This document shows, piece after piece, positions 24,190 through 33,393 of a stretch of DNA of 41,563 bases. Each line of letters begins with the position of its first letter. Position 1 is the first letter of the stretch. Origin of the DNA: Lutibacter sp. (GTDB lineage Bacteria > Bacteroidota > Bacteroidia > Flavobacteriales > Flavobacteriaceae); the NCBI RefSeq assembly GCF_021647475.1, contig NZ_JAKIUR010000026.1, positions 1-41,563 of the forward strand, written 5' to 3'. The notes beneath the pieces were generated by a model. It searched no databases. It was not told the DNA's origin and saw only the letters and a list, made by a program, of their open reading frames with translations. The position numbers and the translations under genes are program-made.

Positions 24190-25257
24190 ATGAAAAAACG
24201 AATTTTAATAGTAAATAGTGGAGGAGATTGTCCAGGAATGAATGCAGTTATTAGAGCCATTGTAAAACGTGCTGATAATGATACAAATTGGGAAGTAATA
24301 GGTAGTATTAATGGTTTTGATGGAATTTTGAAAGAACCCTTAGAATTACTTCTACTTGATGAAAAAAGAGTTAGAGGAATTCATTTTGAAGGAGGCACCA
24401 TATTAACAACAAACAACAAACGAAATCCTTTTAATTTTCCTGTTAAACAAGAAGATGGTTCTATAGAAAATGTAGATTTAAGCGATAAATTATTTTACAA
24501 TATTAGAGTTTTAAATTTTGATGCTATAATTCATATTGGAGGTAATGAATCTCATAAAATTTCCTATAAATTATTTAAAAAAGGGATGAATATTGTTGGA
24601 GTTCCTAAAACAATAAATAATGATTTATCTGTAGCAGATTATACTTTTGGCTTTCAAACAGCAGTACAAGTGGCAACAGAAGCTGTTGATAAATTAGTAA
24701 CTACGGCAAATTCTCATAGTAGAGTTTTAATTTTAGAAGTTATGGGGAGAGATGCAGGTTGGATAGCTTTACAAGCTTCAATTGCTGGTGGTGCTGATAT
24801 TTGTTTAATCCCTGAAATTCCTTTTACAATGAATAAAATTGTAGAAAAATTAAATACTAGGTATGCTATAAATAAACGTGGATTTGCTATTGTTGTGGTT
24901 GCTGAAGGTGCTTATTTAAAAGGAAAATCTTCTGAAATTAACCATAGGGGAATAGCTCGTAAAATCGCGAATAAATTAAGGAATTTTAATTTTGAAGCAG
25001 ATATTAGAGAAACTATTTTAGGGCATTTACAACGCGGTGGAACACCAACTGCTATTGATCGAATTTTAGCTACTGAATTAGGTGTAAAAGCTTTTGAATT
25101 AGTGAAAGAAAAGAAATTTGGAACTATGGCAATTCATCATAATACGGAGGTTTTATCTATGCCATTAAAAGAAGTAATTAATAAATATAATAAGGTTAAT
25201 TTATCACATAATTTAATAAAAACAGCAAAAGGAGTTGGTATTAGTTTTGGAGATTAA
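24190..25257 (+). CDS. Phosphofructokinase paralogue with degenerate active site
   Basis: A 355-residue protein that aligns without gaps over its first 150 residues to the phosphofructokinase encoded next (25296-26393). Conserved are SGGDCPGMNAVIRA at the start, MGRDAGWIAL, the PEIPF segment and LGHLQRGGTPTAIDR, which hold fructose-6-phosphate in the family. Altered are the nucleotide/metal motif GGDGS, now GGNES (117-121), and TIDND, now TINND (141-145), which replaces the catalytic Asp (Asp127 of E. coli PfkA) with Asn. It is probably not a normal kinase; a regulatory subunit or sugar-phosphate sensor is possible. The frame is open upstream to a TTG at 24076, but that lies inside the promoter, so the ATG at 24190 is used. 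Confidence 0.88.
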   Translation: MKKRILIVNSGGDCPGMNAVIRAIVKRADNDTNWEVIGSINGFDGILKEPLELLLLDEKRVRGIHFEGGTILTTNNKRNPFNFPVKQEDGSIENVDLSDKLFYNIRVLNFDAIIHIGGNESHKISYKLFKKGMNIVGVPKTINNDLSVADYTFGFQTAVQVATEAVDKLVTTANSHSRVLILEVMGRDAGWIALQASIAGGADICLIPEIPFTMNKIVEKLNTRYAINKRGFAIVVVAEGAYLKGKSSEINHRGIARKIANKLRNFNFEADIRETILGHLQRGGTPTAIDRILATELGVKAFELVKEKKFGTMAIHHNTEVLSMPLKEVINKYNKVNLSHNLIKTAKGVGISFGD

Positions 25258-25295
25258 CCCATAAAAGAAATTGAATAAATAAAAAATAGACAATT

Positions 25296-26393
25296 ATGAA
25301 GAAAAGAGCATTAGTATTAACAGGTGGAGGAGATTGTCCAGGTTTAAATGCAGTTATAAGAGGAATTGTTAAACGAGCAGCTCAAACTAAAGATTGGGAA
25401 GTTGTAGGTAGTATTCAATCTTTTGATGGCGTTTTACAAGAGCCTACGGAAATTATCAATTTAACTGACAAGGTTGTTGCAGGTATTCATTATCAAGGAG
25501 GTACAATTTTAGGAACTACAACTAAAGGTGGTCCGTTAGCTTGGCCAGTAAAAGAAAACGATGGAACCTGGTCTTTTGTTGATAGATCTGATGAAATGAT
25601 TCGAAAGTTGAAAAACATGGGTATAAATGCCGTAATTAATATTGGTGGAGATGGATCGCAACGTATTTCTCAAACATTATTTGAAAAAGGTCTAAATATT
25701 ATTGGTGTACCAAAAACTATTGATAATGATTTATCGGCCACGGACTATACTTTTGGCTACCAAACCGCTGTTCAAATAGCAACCGAAGCCGTGGATAGGT
25801 TGGTAACTACAGCCTCTTCACATAATAGAGTAATTATACTTGAAGTTATGGGACGCGATGCGGGTTGGATTGCATTAAGTTCAGCCATTGCTGGAGGTGC
25901 CGAAATTTGTTTAATCCCTGAAATTCCTTATGAAATCCCTAAAATATTAGAGGCTATTAATAAGCGAATTATAGACGGAAAAGGACATGTAATTATTGTG
26001 GTTTCAGAAGGAGCTAAACAAAAAGGAGGTGAAGTTTTATCAGCTAAAAGTGATGAAATAGGTAATGAAAATTTAAAATTAGGAGGAATTGCTAATAAAT
26101 TATTAAATGATTTAAAAGATGCCGGATGCGAAGTAGATATGAGAGAAACTGTACTCGGACATTTGCAACGCGGAGGTGTTCCAATTGCTTTTGATAGAGT
26201 GTTAGCTACTCAATTTGGAGTAAAAGCGATGGAATTAGCCATTGGTGGAGTTTTTGGTAAAATGGTTGCCTACAACCATCCGGATGTAGTTTCAGTGCCT
26301 TTTTTAGAAGCTATTAGTAAATACCATTATATAAATCCACAATCGGCATTAGTAAAAACAGCAAAAGGAATTGGGATGAGTTTTGGAGATTAA
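25296..26393 (+). CDS. pfkA: 6-phosphofructokinase, ATP-type by motif
   Basis: This glycolytic enzyme phosphorylates fructose 6-phosphate. The 365-residue protein has GGGDCPGLNAVIRG at the start, GGDGS at 117-121 (the Gly favours ATP; PPi enzymes have GGDDT), PKTIDND at 139-145 with catalytic Asp143, MGRDAGWIAL, PEIPY, and LGHLQRGGVPIAFDR. The Lys in PKTIDND together with GGDGS is the pattern of the group III mixed-substrate clade, so PPi use should not be fully excluded. It follows its degenerate paralogue by 38 bp in the same operon. Confidence 0.93.
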   Translation: MKKRALVLTGGGDCPGLNAVIRGIVKRAAQTKDWEVVGSIQSFDGVLQEPTEIINLTDKVVAGIHYQGGTILGTTTKGGPLAWPVKENDGTWSFVDRSDEMIRKLKNMGINAVINIGGDGSQRISQTLFEKGLNIIGVPKTIDNDLSATDYTFGYQTAVQIATEAVDRLVTTASSHNRVIILEVMGRDAGWIALSSAIAGGAEICLIPEIPYEIPKILEAINKRIIDGKGHVIIVVSEGAKQKGGEVLSAKSDEIGNENLKLGGIANKLLNDLKDAGCEVDMRETVLGHLQRGGVPIAFDRVLATQFGVKAMELAIGGVFGKMVAYNHPDVVSVPFLEAISKYHYINPQSALVKTAKGIGMSFGD

Positions 26394-26466
26394 CAATTTA
26401 ATAAAACCCATAATATTTTTTTTGAATAGAACTAAATTGAATTTTACTAAATACAAGAAATTCTAT

Positions 26467-26474
26467 TAGTTTTG
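26467..26474 (+). promoter_or_regulatory. -7 box of queG
   Basis: TAGTTTTG ends six bases before the GTG start at 26481, the same spacing as at waaA and regulator 2. No -33 box is seen at the standard distance. Confidence 0.5.
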
Positions 26475-26480
26475 TAGTAC

Positions 26481-27407
26481 GTGAAAAACAATCAAAAATA
26501 TTCCAATTTAATAAAACAAGAAGCAAAACGATTAGGATTTGAAAATTGTGGTATTTCCAAAGCCGATTTTTTAGAGGAAGAAGCCAAAAATTTAGAGATG
26601 TGGCTTAAAAACGGTTATCATGGCAATATGCAATACATGGAAAATTACTTTGATAAACGGCTTGATCCACGACTATTGGTTGACGGAGCTAAATCGGTAA
26701 TTAGTTTATCCTTCAATTATTTTCCTGAACAAATTCAAAACAATGATACTTATAAAATAGCTAAATACGCTTATGGTGAAGATTATCATCATGTATTAAA
26801 ATCAAAATTAAAAGAACTTACTATTTTTATTCAAGAAAATATTGGTGAAGTAAACGGAAGAGCTTTTGTAGATTCTGCTCCTGTTTTGGAGCGTGCTTGG
26901 GCACAAAAAAGTGGTTTAGGTTGGCGAGGAAAACATTCGTTATTAATTCAAAAAAACAAAGGCTCTTTTTTCTTTTTAGCTGAGTTGATATTGGATTTAG
27001 AATTGGAATATGATACTCCATTTAAAACGAATCATTGTGGGAAATGCACTCGTTGTGTGGATGCCTGTCCTACTCAAGCAATTTTACTAAATAATACTGT
27101 TGATGGAAGCAAGTGTATCTCCTATTTTACCATAGAATTAAAAGAAGAAATTCCAAAATCAGTAAAAGGAAAATTTGAAGATTGGATGTTTGGTTGTGAT
27201 ATATGTCAAGATGTTTGTCCGTGGAATCGATTTTCAAAACCACATTATGAAGAAAAATTCATCCCAAATCCAGATTTATTAACCAGTATGAAAAAGGATT
27301 GGGAAGAAATTACTGAAACTGTTTTTAAACGAGTTTTCAAAAAATCAGCTGTAAAGCGAACAAAATTTGCTGGACTACAACGCAATATTAAATTCTTAAA
27401 AAATTAA
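26481..27407 (+). CDS. queG: Epoxyqueuosine reductase
   Basis: QueG carries out the last step of queuosine synthesis in tRNA, reducing epoxyqueuosine with cobalamin and two [4Fe-4S] clusters. The protein has the N-terminal cobalamin-binding region with YGEDYHHVLK (about 95-104) and VDSAPVLERAWAQKSGLGWRGKH (about 131-153). Cluster motifs are CGKCTRCVDACPT (about 186-198) and FGCDICQDVCPWN (about 234-246). Length 308 is typical for the short form. The start is GTG at 26481. It overlaps the LacI gene tail-to-tail by 4 bp. Confidence 0.94.
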   Translation: MKNNQKYSNLIKQEAKRLGFENCGISKADFLEEEAKNLEMWLKNGYHGNMQYMENYFDKRLDPRLLVDGAKSVISLSFNYFPEQIQNNDTYKIAKYAYGEDYHHVLKSKLKELTIFIQENIGEVNGRAFVDSAPVLERAWAQKSGLGWRGKHSLLIQKNKGSFFFLAELILDLELEYDTPFKTNHCGKCTRCVDACPTQAILLNNTVDGSKCISYFTIELKEEIPKSVKGKFEDWMFGCDICQDVCPWNRFSKPHYEEKFIPNPDLLTSMKKDWEEITETVFKRVFKKSAVKRTKFAGLQRNIKFLKN

Positions 27408-28429
27408 GTAGATTCTCTTATGATTAAAGAGGTTGGTAATACCACTTTTTGAAAAGAGAATTCAATATCATTATTCATCTTTTTAATTTCATCAATTAAT
27501 ATTTCTGTAGCTTTTTTACCCATTTCAAAACTAGGTTGGTTTACGGTGGACATTTTTGGTGTAACCACTGAAGATACTAGCCAATTACTAAAACCAAATA
27601 CAGCAATATCTTCAGGAATTTTAATATTAATTTTATTAAAATATTTATAAACACCAATAGCAATAAGATCTGTAATTGCAAAAACAGCATCAATATTAGT
27701 ATGTTCTTTTAACATTTTTTGTGCATTTAAATACCCATCGTTTATGTCATCATTATTTGGGTTTACATACACTAAATCAGGATTGTAGGGTATATTGTTG
27801 TCAATTAAGGCCTGTTTATATCCTAAAAATCGATCAATTGAATTTTGAGCAGTTAAAACCCCACCAAAATGGGCAATTCTTTTATAACCTTTATGAATTA
27901 AATAACATACTGCATCATAAGCAGCTTTTTTATCATCAATAATAACTTTTGAACAATCAAAGGATTTTATAATTTTATCGAACAATACCACAGGAATTCC
28001 TTTTTCTAAAACCTTATTTAACCGTTCTTTTACTCCTGTTTCATTTGAAACGGAAAGTAGAATTCCATCAACCTGTTTATTTTTAAGTAAATTCAATTGT
28101 TTTTCCTCTAAATCAGCTTGTTCCCCAGATTGTAAAATAATCACTAAATAATTGTTATTTTCAGCTTCTTGAATGATGCCATCAATAACTTTAGAAAAAA
28201 AATCATGTACAACGGAAGGAACAATTACGCCAATTGTTTTGGTTTGATGCGTTCTTAAACTTGATGCAATACTATTTGGTTTATAGTTTAGTTTTTTTGC
28301 AAGTTTTAAAATTTTTTTTCTAGTTTTTTCACTTACATCAGGGTAACCTTTAATCGCTTTTGAGATGGTGCTTTTAGATATTTTTAATTTCGCAGCTAAA
28401 TCATTGATTGTTGTTCTTTTTAAACCCAT
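27404..28429 (-). CDS. LacI-family transcription regulator
   Basis: A 341-residue repressor-type regulator. The helix-turn-helix and hinge are at residues 1-60 (TINDLAAKLKISKSTISKAI, then NYKPNSIASSLRT). The periplasmic-binding-protein-like effector domain covers about 61-340, with GVIVPSVVHDFFSKV and the DLIAIGVYKYFNK segment. It is the last gene of the ABC importer/GH130 operon, 30 bp after the ATPase gene, so it probably senses the imported sugar or a product and controls this operon. Candidate operators are the palindromes at 36420-36431 and 24019-24030. Confidence 0.92.
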   Translation of the reverse strand: MGLKRTTINDLAAKLKISKSTISKAIKGYPDVSEKTRKKILKLAKKLNYKPNSIASSLRTHQTKTIGVIVPSVVHDFFSKVIDGIIQEAENNNYLVIILQSGEQADLEEKQLNLLKNKQVDGILLSVSNETGVKERLNKVLEKGIPVVLFDKIIKSFDCSKVIIDDKKAAYDAVCYLIHKGYKRIAHFGGVLTAQNSIDRFLGYKQALIDNNIPYNPDLVYVNPNNDDINDGYLNAQKMLKEHTNIDAVFAITDLIAIGVYKYFNKINIKIPEDIAVFGFSNWLVSSVVTPKMSTVNQPSFEMGKKATEILIDEIKKMNNDIEFSFQKVVLPTSLIIREST

Positions 28430-28459
28430 TTAGAAATAATTTTATCAAAAAATAATATT

Positions 28460-29551
28460 TTAATGAATACACTTTTCAGTTTTTTTATCAAAAAAATAAA
28501 TTTTATCTAAATTAATATTTAAAGTAATTGTATCATTTAACTGATACATTTTATCGGCTGAAACTTTACTAATAATTAGATTATCTAATCCTGAAACTGT
28601 TAAATATTGCTCGGCACCCAAAATTTCTAATGACTCAATTTTTCCTTTAAAAGAACTCACTTTAGAAAATTTTTGAATGCCCACGGCCTCTGCTCGAAAA
28701 CCTAAAATAACTTTTTTGTTCTCATATTTCAATAAAACAGAAGATGTATTAATCTCAAAATTTAGTTTTTTATGATCCTCTACAAAAAATAAATTATCAT
28801 CTTCTTTTGCAATTTTACCTTCAACAAAATTCATAGGAGGTGTTCCTATAAAACCTGCTACAAATTTATTGGTGGGATGATTATACAAATTCATAGGCGT
28901 ATCATATTGTTCTAATTTCCCTTTATTTAAAACAGCAATTCTATCACCTAAAGTCATTGCTTCTACTTGGTCATGAGTAACATAAATTATTGTTGTTTTT
29001 AAGGATTTATGTAGTTTAGCTATTTCGGTACGCATTTGTCCACGTAATTTTGCATCTAAATTTGACAAAGGTTCGTCAAATAAAAATACTTTTGGTTTAC
29101 GTACTATAGCACGACCAATAGCTACTCTTTGGCGTTGCCCGCCAGACATTTCTCCAGGGCGTTTTGTTAATAATTTTTCTAATTCTAAAATTTTTGCTGC
29201 GGCCATAACACGTTCTTTTATTTCTTCTTTTTTCACGTGTTTTATCTTTAATCCAAAAGCCATATTATCGTAAACTGTCATATGTGGATATAAGGCATAA
29301 TTCTGGAACACCATTGCAATTTCGCGAAGTTTAGGATGCAATTGGCTTACCTCTTTTTCATCAATATACAATTCACCTGAACTGATTTCTTCTAATCCAG
29401 CAATCATCCGTAAAGTTGTTGATTTACCACATCCCGATGGACCAACCAAAACCACAAATTCTTTATCTTTAATGGATAAATTAAGATTTGTAACCGCTTT
29501 TACACCAACTTCATATTCTTTTTCGATATTGATGAGTTTTACTTCTGCCAT
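28460..29551 (-). CDS. ABC sugar importer ATPase (MalK/UgpC type)
   Basis: The 363-residue ATPase drives the importer encoded upstream. Walker A is GPSGCGKST (about 38-46), the signature MSGGQRQR (about 134-141), Walker B VFLFDEPLSNLD (about 154-165), and the H-loop YVTHDQ follows. Residues 240-363 form the MalK-type regulatory TOBE region. It is encoded seventh in the operon, separated from the permeases by the two GH130 genes and the lipoprotein gene. Confidence 0.94.
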   Translation of the reverse strand: MAEVKLINIEKEYEVGVKAVTNLNLSIKDKEFVVLVGPSGCGKSTTLRMIAGLEEISSGELYIDEKEVSQLHPKLREIAMVFQNYALYPHMTVYDNMAFGLKIKHVKKEEIKERVMAAAKILELEKLLTKRPGEMSGGQRQRVAIGRAIVRKPKVFLFDEPLSNLDAKLRGQMRTEIAKLHKSLKTTIIYVTHDQVEAMTLGDRIAVLNKGKLEQYDTPMNLYNHPTNKFVAGFIGTPPMNFVEGKIAKEDDNLFFVEDHKKLNFEINTSSVLLKYENKKVILGFRAEAVGIQKFSKVSSFKGKIESLEILGAEQYLTVSGLDNLIISKVSADKMYQLNDTITLNINLDKIYFFDKKTEKCIH

Positions 29552-29567
29552 TGCTTATTTTTTTAAA

Positions 29568-30701
29568 TTAAAAGGTTCCTTTTAAAGAGTCTTTAATATT
29601 GTATTGTGCAATCCCTGTTAAAGGATCTTGAGGATAGTTGTTACATAATTCCGCTAAAATATCTTCATGCGTTATTGCTACATTCATAACCGTATCATTA
29701 CCTGCATAGTAAATATAAATCTCTCCATTTTCCTTTCGGATAGCCCCACAAGAAAAAACGACATTAGGTACGTGAACATAATCTGTTTCAGCTACTTTAC
29801 AATCTGCTTTTGAAGGCATTAATATTGGAATATTTGACACTTTTACTTTAGAAACATCTTCTAAATCGTGCAAAGCCACACCTAAACAATAAGGATTTCC
29901 ATCCATAGTACCTCTAACACCGTGAAAAATATTTAACCAGCCGTGTTTTGTTTTAATAGGTGTAGCACCAGGACCAATTTTATCGGCAAAAGCACTTGGC
30001 ATTCCGTCTTGTTTCATAATTGGTTTTTCAGTATTCACCTCCCAATTATTAAGGTGATAATCGTCCGAAATTCCCAAACAAATTTGTTTAAAAACCCCAC
30101 CAGTATGATCATCAGTAGCATCGTTGGGTCTAAACAAAGCATAGTATTTATTGTTTACCTTTTCTGGAAAAATAACCACATTACGCATATCTGTTTCTAA
30201 AACAGAACCATATCTTTTAAAGGTTTTAAAATCTTGGGTAATGGCTATTGATACACGGACACGGTTCTGAATTTTGTTATGATAGGCACTATAAGTTATG
30301 ATGTAATCATTTCCAATTTTGGCAATTCTGGCATCTTCTAATCCGCCCGATTCATTTTCAATAATTTCTTGTTTATTTGCGTGTTTTGCAAAACTATTAT
30401 TTAAATCGCAGGGCAACATAGCGGGTTGGTCATCAACTTTCCAATTTGTTAATCCGTCTTTGCTTCTGGCGATGCCTAAAATTGACATCCCATTTCTTAA
30501 ATGTGAACGAAACAACATTAAAACTTCATCGTTAAAAATTGTGATGCCCGCATTATGAACAGTTATTACTTTTAAATGTGGTGTTGTCCACACTTTATTT
30601 ACGTCGTGACAAGTTAGTATCGGGTTTTTATCAAAACGATATACCACATTTGATAAATTTAAAGCTATTTTTTTATTTTCTATATTAATTATTCTTTCCA
30701 A
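29568..30701 (-). CDS. GH130 mannoside phosphorylase-like protein (short form)
   Basis: A 377-residue five-bladed beta-propeller enzyme of family GH130, whose characterised members phosphorolyse or hydrolyse beta-1,4- or beta-1,2-mannosides. The catalytic-acid segment is GGLEDARIAKIGNDYIITYSA (about 118-138), with the FPEKVNNKYYALFRP blade (about 179-193) and PNVVFSCGAIRKENGEIYIYYAGND near the C-terminus. There is no signal peptide, so it acts in the cytoplasm on imported or internal oligosaccharides. It is more distant from the two ~485-residue GH130 proteins in this window than they are from each other. Phosphorylase or hydrolase activity cannot be decided by eye. It is in the ABC importer operon, 2 bp from the lipoprotein gene. 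Confidence 0.88.
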   Translation of the reverse strand: MERIINIENKKIALNLSNVVYRFDKNPILTCHDVNKVWTTPHLKVITVHNAGITIFNDEVLMLFRSHLRNGMSILGIARSKDGLTNWKVDDQPAMLPCDLNNSFAKHANKQEIIENESGGLEDARIAKIGNDYIITYSAYHNKIQNRVRVSIAITQDFKTFKRYGSVLETDMRNVVIFPEKVNNKYYALFRPNDATDDHTGGVFKQICLGISDDYHLNNWEVNTEKPIMKQDGMPSAFADKIGPGATPIKTKHGWLNIFHGVRGTMDGNPYCLGVALHDLEDVSKVKVSNIPILMPSKADCKVAETDYVHVPNVVFSCGAIRKENGEIYIYYAGNDTVMNVAITHEDILAELCNNYPQDPLTGIAQYNIKDSLKGTF

Positions 30702-30703
30702 TT

Positions 30704-31939
30704 TTAATTGGTTTTTGTGATTGAATTTACAGCAGCAATACTCAACAATGCTTCAATAGTTGATTCTGCTCCTGAATTTTTATTAATTTTAAATTTTGAC
30801 AAAATTCCATCAAAACACCGCCCATTTTTCGAGTTATACATTTTTGCTGAGGCTATGTTTTTGCCATCAAACCAACTCATCCATTTTAGGGCATTCTTTT
30901 TATATTTAATTTCTCCTGTTTGTTTATAAGCCTCAACATTTGCATAAATTATAGGTCTGATACCATAAGCAATTTGTGGAAATATATTTGATTTTGTAAT
31001 TTGAGTTTCGCCGTTGATGCTACTGAACTCAATATCAGAAAACATTTTATGTTCCCATAAATAATGATAAAAATGGTTGATTTCAAACAAAGCTACATTG
31101 GTATATTTTTTTTCATTTAACGATGCACCGACTTTTAGCAAGGCAAAACTTTGCAGATTTCCGTATGCGTGCCATTGATTTTCCCAACTTAAAAAAGCAC
31201 CTTTGGCAATCCCATCTTCAATTTGCATTTGTAATATGCCATCGGCTAAATGTTTTATGAGTTTTAATATTTCAGGATTTTTGGTTCTTTTATAATTTAA
31301 AGTTAAACCAACTAATAAAATTGAAGATTGGTCTGCAGCAGACTCAAATGGTAATTGCGTTGGAACTTTAATGCCTTGAACCGTTTTTAGCCCAACTGGT
31401 AAATTTTTTAGATACAACTCTATATTTGGAACCAATTTATCGATAGTTTTTTTTACTTTGCTAGCAAGAATTGTATCTCTATTTTGTAACTTTGGCAATA
31501 CGGCTTCCAAAGCCCAAAAAGCACGCCAAGACCACCAAGAAGGTTCAGCTATGCTAGTTTTATAATTTGTATTTATACTCAAATCTTTCCAAATAAAATT
31601 ATTAAACCAACCATTTTTATTTTGCATATACAACAAAAAAGAAGTCAGCTTTTTAGATTTTTGTATTTGATTTTTATCTTGTGACAACAATATTAAAGCT
31701 CTTGCAGCATCATCAACACAAGCAAAACCTTCTTTGGGTTCTATAGCATATTTGTAATTAGGATAATTGCTATAAATATGAATAATTCCACCATTTTCGC
31801 CATTTGGTAAAACAACCTCTTTATATAAATAATCAAGATGTGCATAATTTAAAGTTGGTTTAACCTGTATCTTTTCTTGACATCCTGTAAAGGAAGATAG
31901 TAATAAAAAAAGTATAATATGCAACTTTAAATTTTTCAT
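30704..31939 (-). CDS. Lipoprotein with alpha/alpha-barrel-like glycosidase-type domain
   Basis: A 411-residue protein with a lipoprotein signal (LLLSSFTGC, Cys20), so it is anchored in a membrane facing the periplasm or outside. The mature part repeats helical segments of alpha/alpha-toroid carbohydrate enzymes: GFACVDDAARALILL, MQNKNGWFNNF, SWRAFWALE, and the terminal NSGAESTIEALLSI. The same signature blocks occur in the C-terminal half of the glycosyltransferase at 36671-38923, so both carry one domain family. No established family is recognised; a hydrolase, lyase or epimerase of mannosides are possible. Its stop and start are coupled to neighbours (TAATG overlap with the upstream GH130 gene). 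Confidence 0.75.
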   Translation of the reverse strand: MKNLKLHIILFLLLSSFTGCQEKIQVKPTLNYAHLDYLYKEVVLPNGENGGIIHIYSNYPNYKYAIEPKEGFACVDDAARALILLSQDKNQIQKSKKLTSFLLYMQNKNGWFNNFIWKDLSINTNYKTSIAEPSWWSWRAFWALEAVLPKLQNRDTILASKVKKTIDKLVPNIELYLKNLPVGLKTVQGIKVPTQLPFESAADQSSILLVGLTLNYKRTKNPEILKLIKHLADGILQMQIEDGIAKGAFLSWENQWHAYGNLQSFALLKVGASLNEKKYTNVALFEINHFYHYLWEHKMFSDIEFSSINGETQITKSNIFPQIAYGIRPIIYANVEAYKQTGEIKYKKNALKWMSWFDGKNIASAKMYNSKNGRCFDGILSKFKINKNSGAESTIEALLSIAAVNSITKTN

Positions 31940-33387
31940 TAATTAGGTGTCATTTCATTTAATAATTCAGTTAAAGAAAGATTTACAAAACTTGAAGCCG
32001 AGTCTGACATAGCATATGGAATTACCAAATTATCATTTTGTAATAATGACCCACAACTGTACACTACATTGGGGACATAGCCTTCACGCTCAGATTCATT
32101 TGGTGCTAACAACGGTTTATTTAAAGTAGCTATAATTGTTTCAGGATTATATAAATCTAACAAAATGGCACTTATTACGTAGCGTCGCATAGCACCAACT
32201 GCATGGGTTATTAATAACCACCCTTTTTTGGTTTTAATAGGAGAACCACAATTACCTAATTGCACTAAAGCCCAATTTAATTTTGGTTTCATAATTATTT
32301 TATGGTTATCCCAATTAAATAAATCATCGGAATACATCATGGTTAAATTTTCTCCTCCTTGCCTAGCAGTCATCACATATTTTCCATTTATTTTTTCTGG
32401 AAATAAGGCAAACCCCTTGTCACTTACAGATTTACCATACATAGTGCGCAGTTTAAAATGTCTAAAATTTTTGGTGATAATTAGCTGCGGACTTATTTTA
32501 TGACCATTATAAGCAGTGTAAGTGCCAATGTATTCCTTAGCTCCATTTTCATCGGTAAAGGTAACGAACCGAACATCTTCTATTCCTTTAGATTCGCCTT
32601 TGGCATTTGGAAAGATAACTCGTTGTGAAATAGGAATTGATTTATCAAAAATAACATCGTAATTGGTGTCGATTATTTCAAATAATATTTCTTGCGTTAT
32701 TTTATCATATTTTTTAAAAACGCCTTTTTGTTCTAAAATATCATAATCTTTTTGCGTAAAAGAATCATTAAATTCATCAAAAATATCCTGATTAAAATGT
32801 TCAATTATTTGAGTTCTTTTTTTATAAGTCTCTTTATTATATATTTTATTACTATATTTTTCTGAATTCATCGCAAATTTTGGATTAGCATCCGTTAACG
32901 AAACTTGTCCATTTTCATCTAACACACCACTAAAAAATGAGATAGACGAAATATGCTCTTCACCCACAGAGCGTAAACTAATTACTACTTGTTTCCCTTC
33001 TTTATCTGGGGTCTCATTATGATTAAAAGCCACTATAGAAGGATTGAATAAAGCTGCTGCTTCAATGGCATATTCTTTTGTAAAATAAGCTCCTATCAAT
33101 AATTTTTGATCATCAGAAACCTTATATTTTTCAGGAATTGATTTTTTTACTATATTAAAATGGTTAATAAAAGTATCTTCTAAATTTAGATGACGATGGT
33201 TAAAATTAAGAAGTACATCTTTGTAAACGGATTTAACTTGATTGATGGGTAAATCTAAAACACGCATTACCAAACCTTGTACTCTATCTTTTGTTATATA
33301 AGTATCCATGCCAAGTTTGTTATACAGTAAAATAACACGTTTTGGATTTGTTTTTAAAACAGTTTTTGATCTATTTATTTTTATCAT
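31939..33387 (-). CDS. GH130-family protein (long form, in the importer operon)
   Basis: This 482-residue GH130 protein has an N-terminal helical extension of about 130 residues before the propeller. The catalytic region is GIEDVRFVTFTDENGAKEYIGTYTAYNG (about 269-296), followed by FALFPEKINGKYVMTARQG, WLLITHAVGAMRRY and EREGYVPNVVYSCGSL. It is a paralogue of the gene at 39161-40627. No signal peptide is present. Long-form GH130 proteins are common in Bacteroidota; activity on beta-mannosides is inferred from the family. The gene starts 6 bp after the second permease gene. Confidence 0.88.
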   Translation of the reverse strand: MIKINRSKTVLKTNPKRVILLYNKLGMDTYITKDRVQGLVMRVLDLPINQVKSVYKDVLLNFNHRHLNLEDTFINHFNIVKKSIPEKYKVSDDQKLLIGAYFTKEYAIEAAALFNPSIVAFNHNETPDKEGKQVVISLRSVGEEHISSISFFSGVLDENGQVSLTDANPKFAMNSEKYSNKIYNKETYKKRTQIIEHFNQDIFDEFNDSFTQKDYDILEQKGVFKKYDKITQEILFEIIDTNYDVIFDKSIPISQRVIFPNAKGESKGIEDVRFVTFTDENGAKEYIGTYTAYNGHKISPQLIITKNFRHFKLRTMYGKSVSDKGFALFPEKINGKYVMTARQGGENLTMMYSDDLFNWDNHKIIMKPKLNWALVQLGNCGSPIKTKKGWLLITHAVGAMRRYVISAILLDLYNPETIIATLNKPLLAPNESEREGYVPNVVYSCGSLLQNDNLVIPYAMSDSASSFVNLSLTELLNEMTPN

Positions 33388-33393
33388 TTATTA

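Noticed and set aside
24190..25257. First phosphofructokinase as a decaying pseudogene
   Set aside because: The frame is intact over 355 codons, the substrate-binding segments are conserved and it has a good promoter, so a functional pseudoenzyme is more likely than decay.
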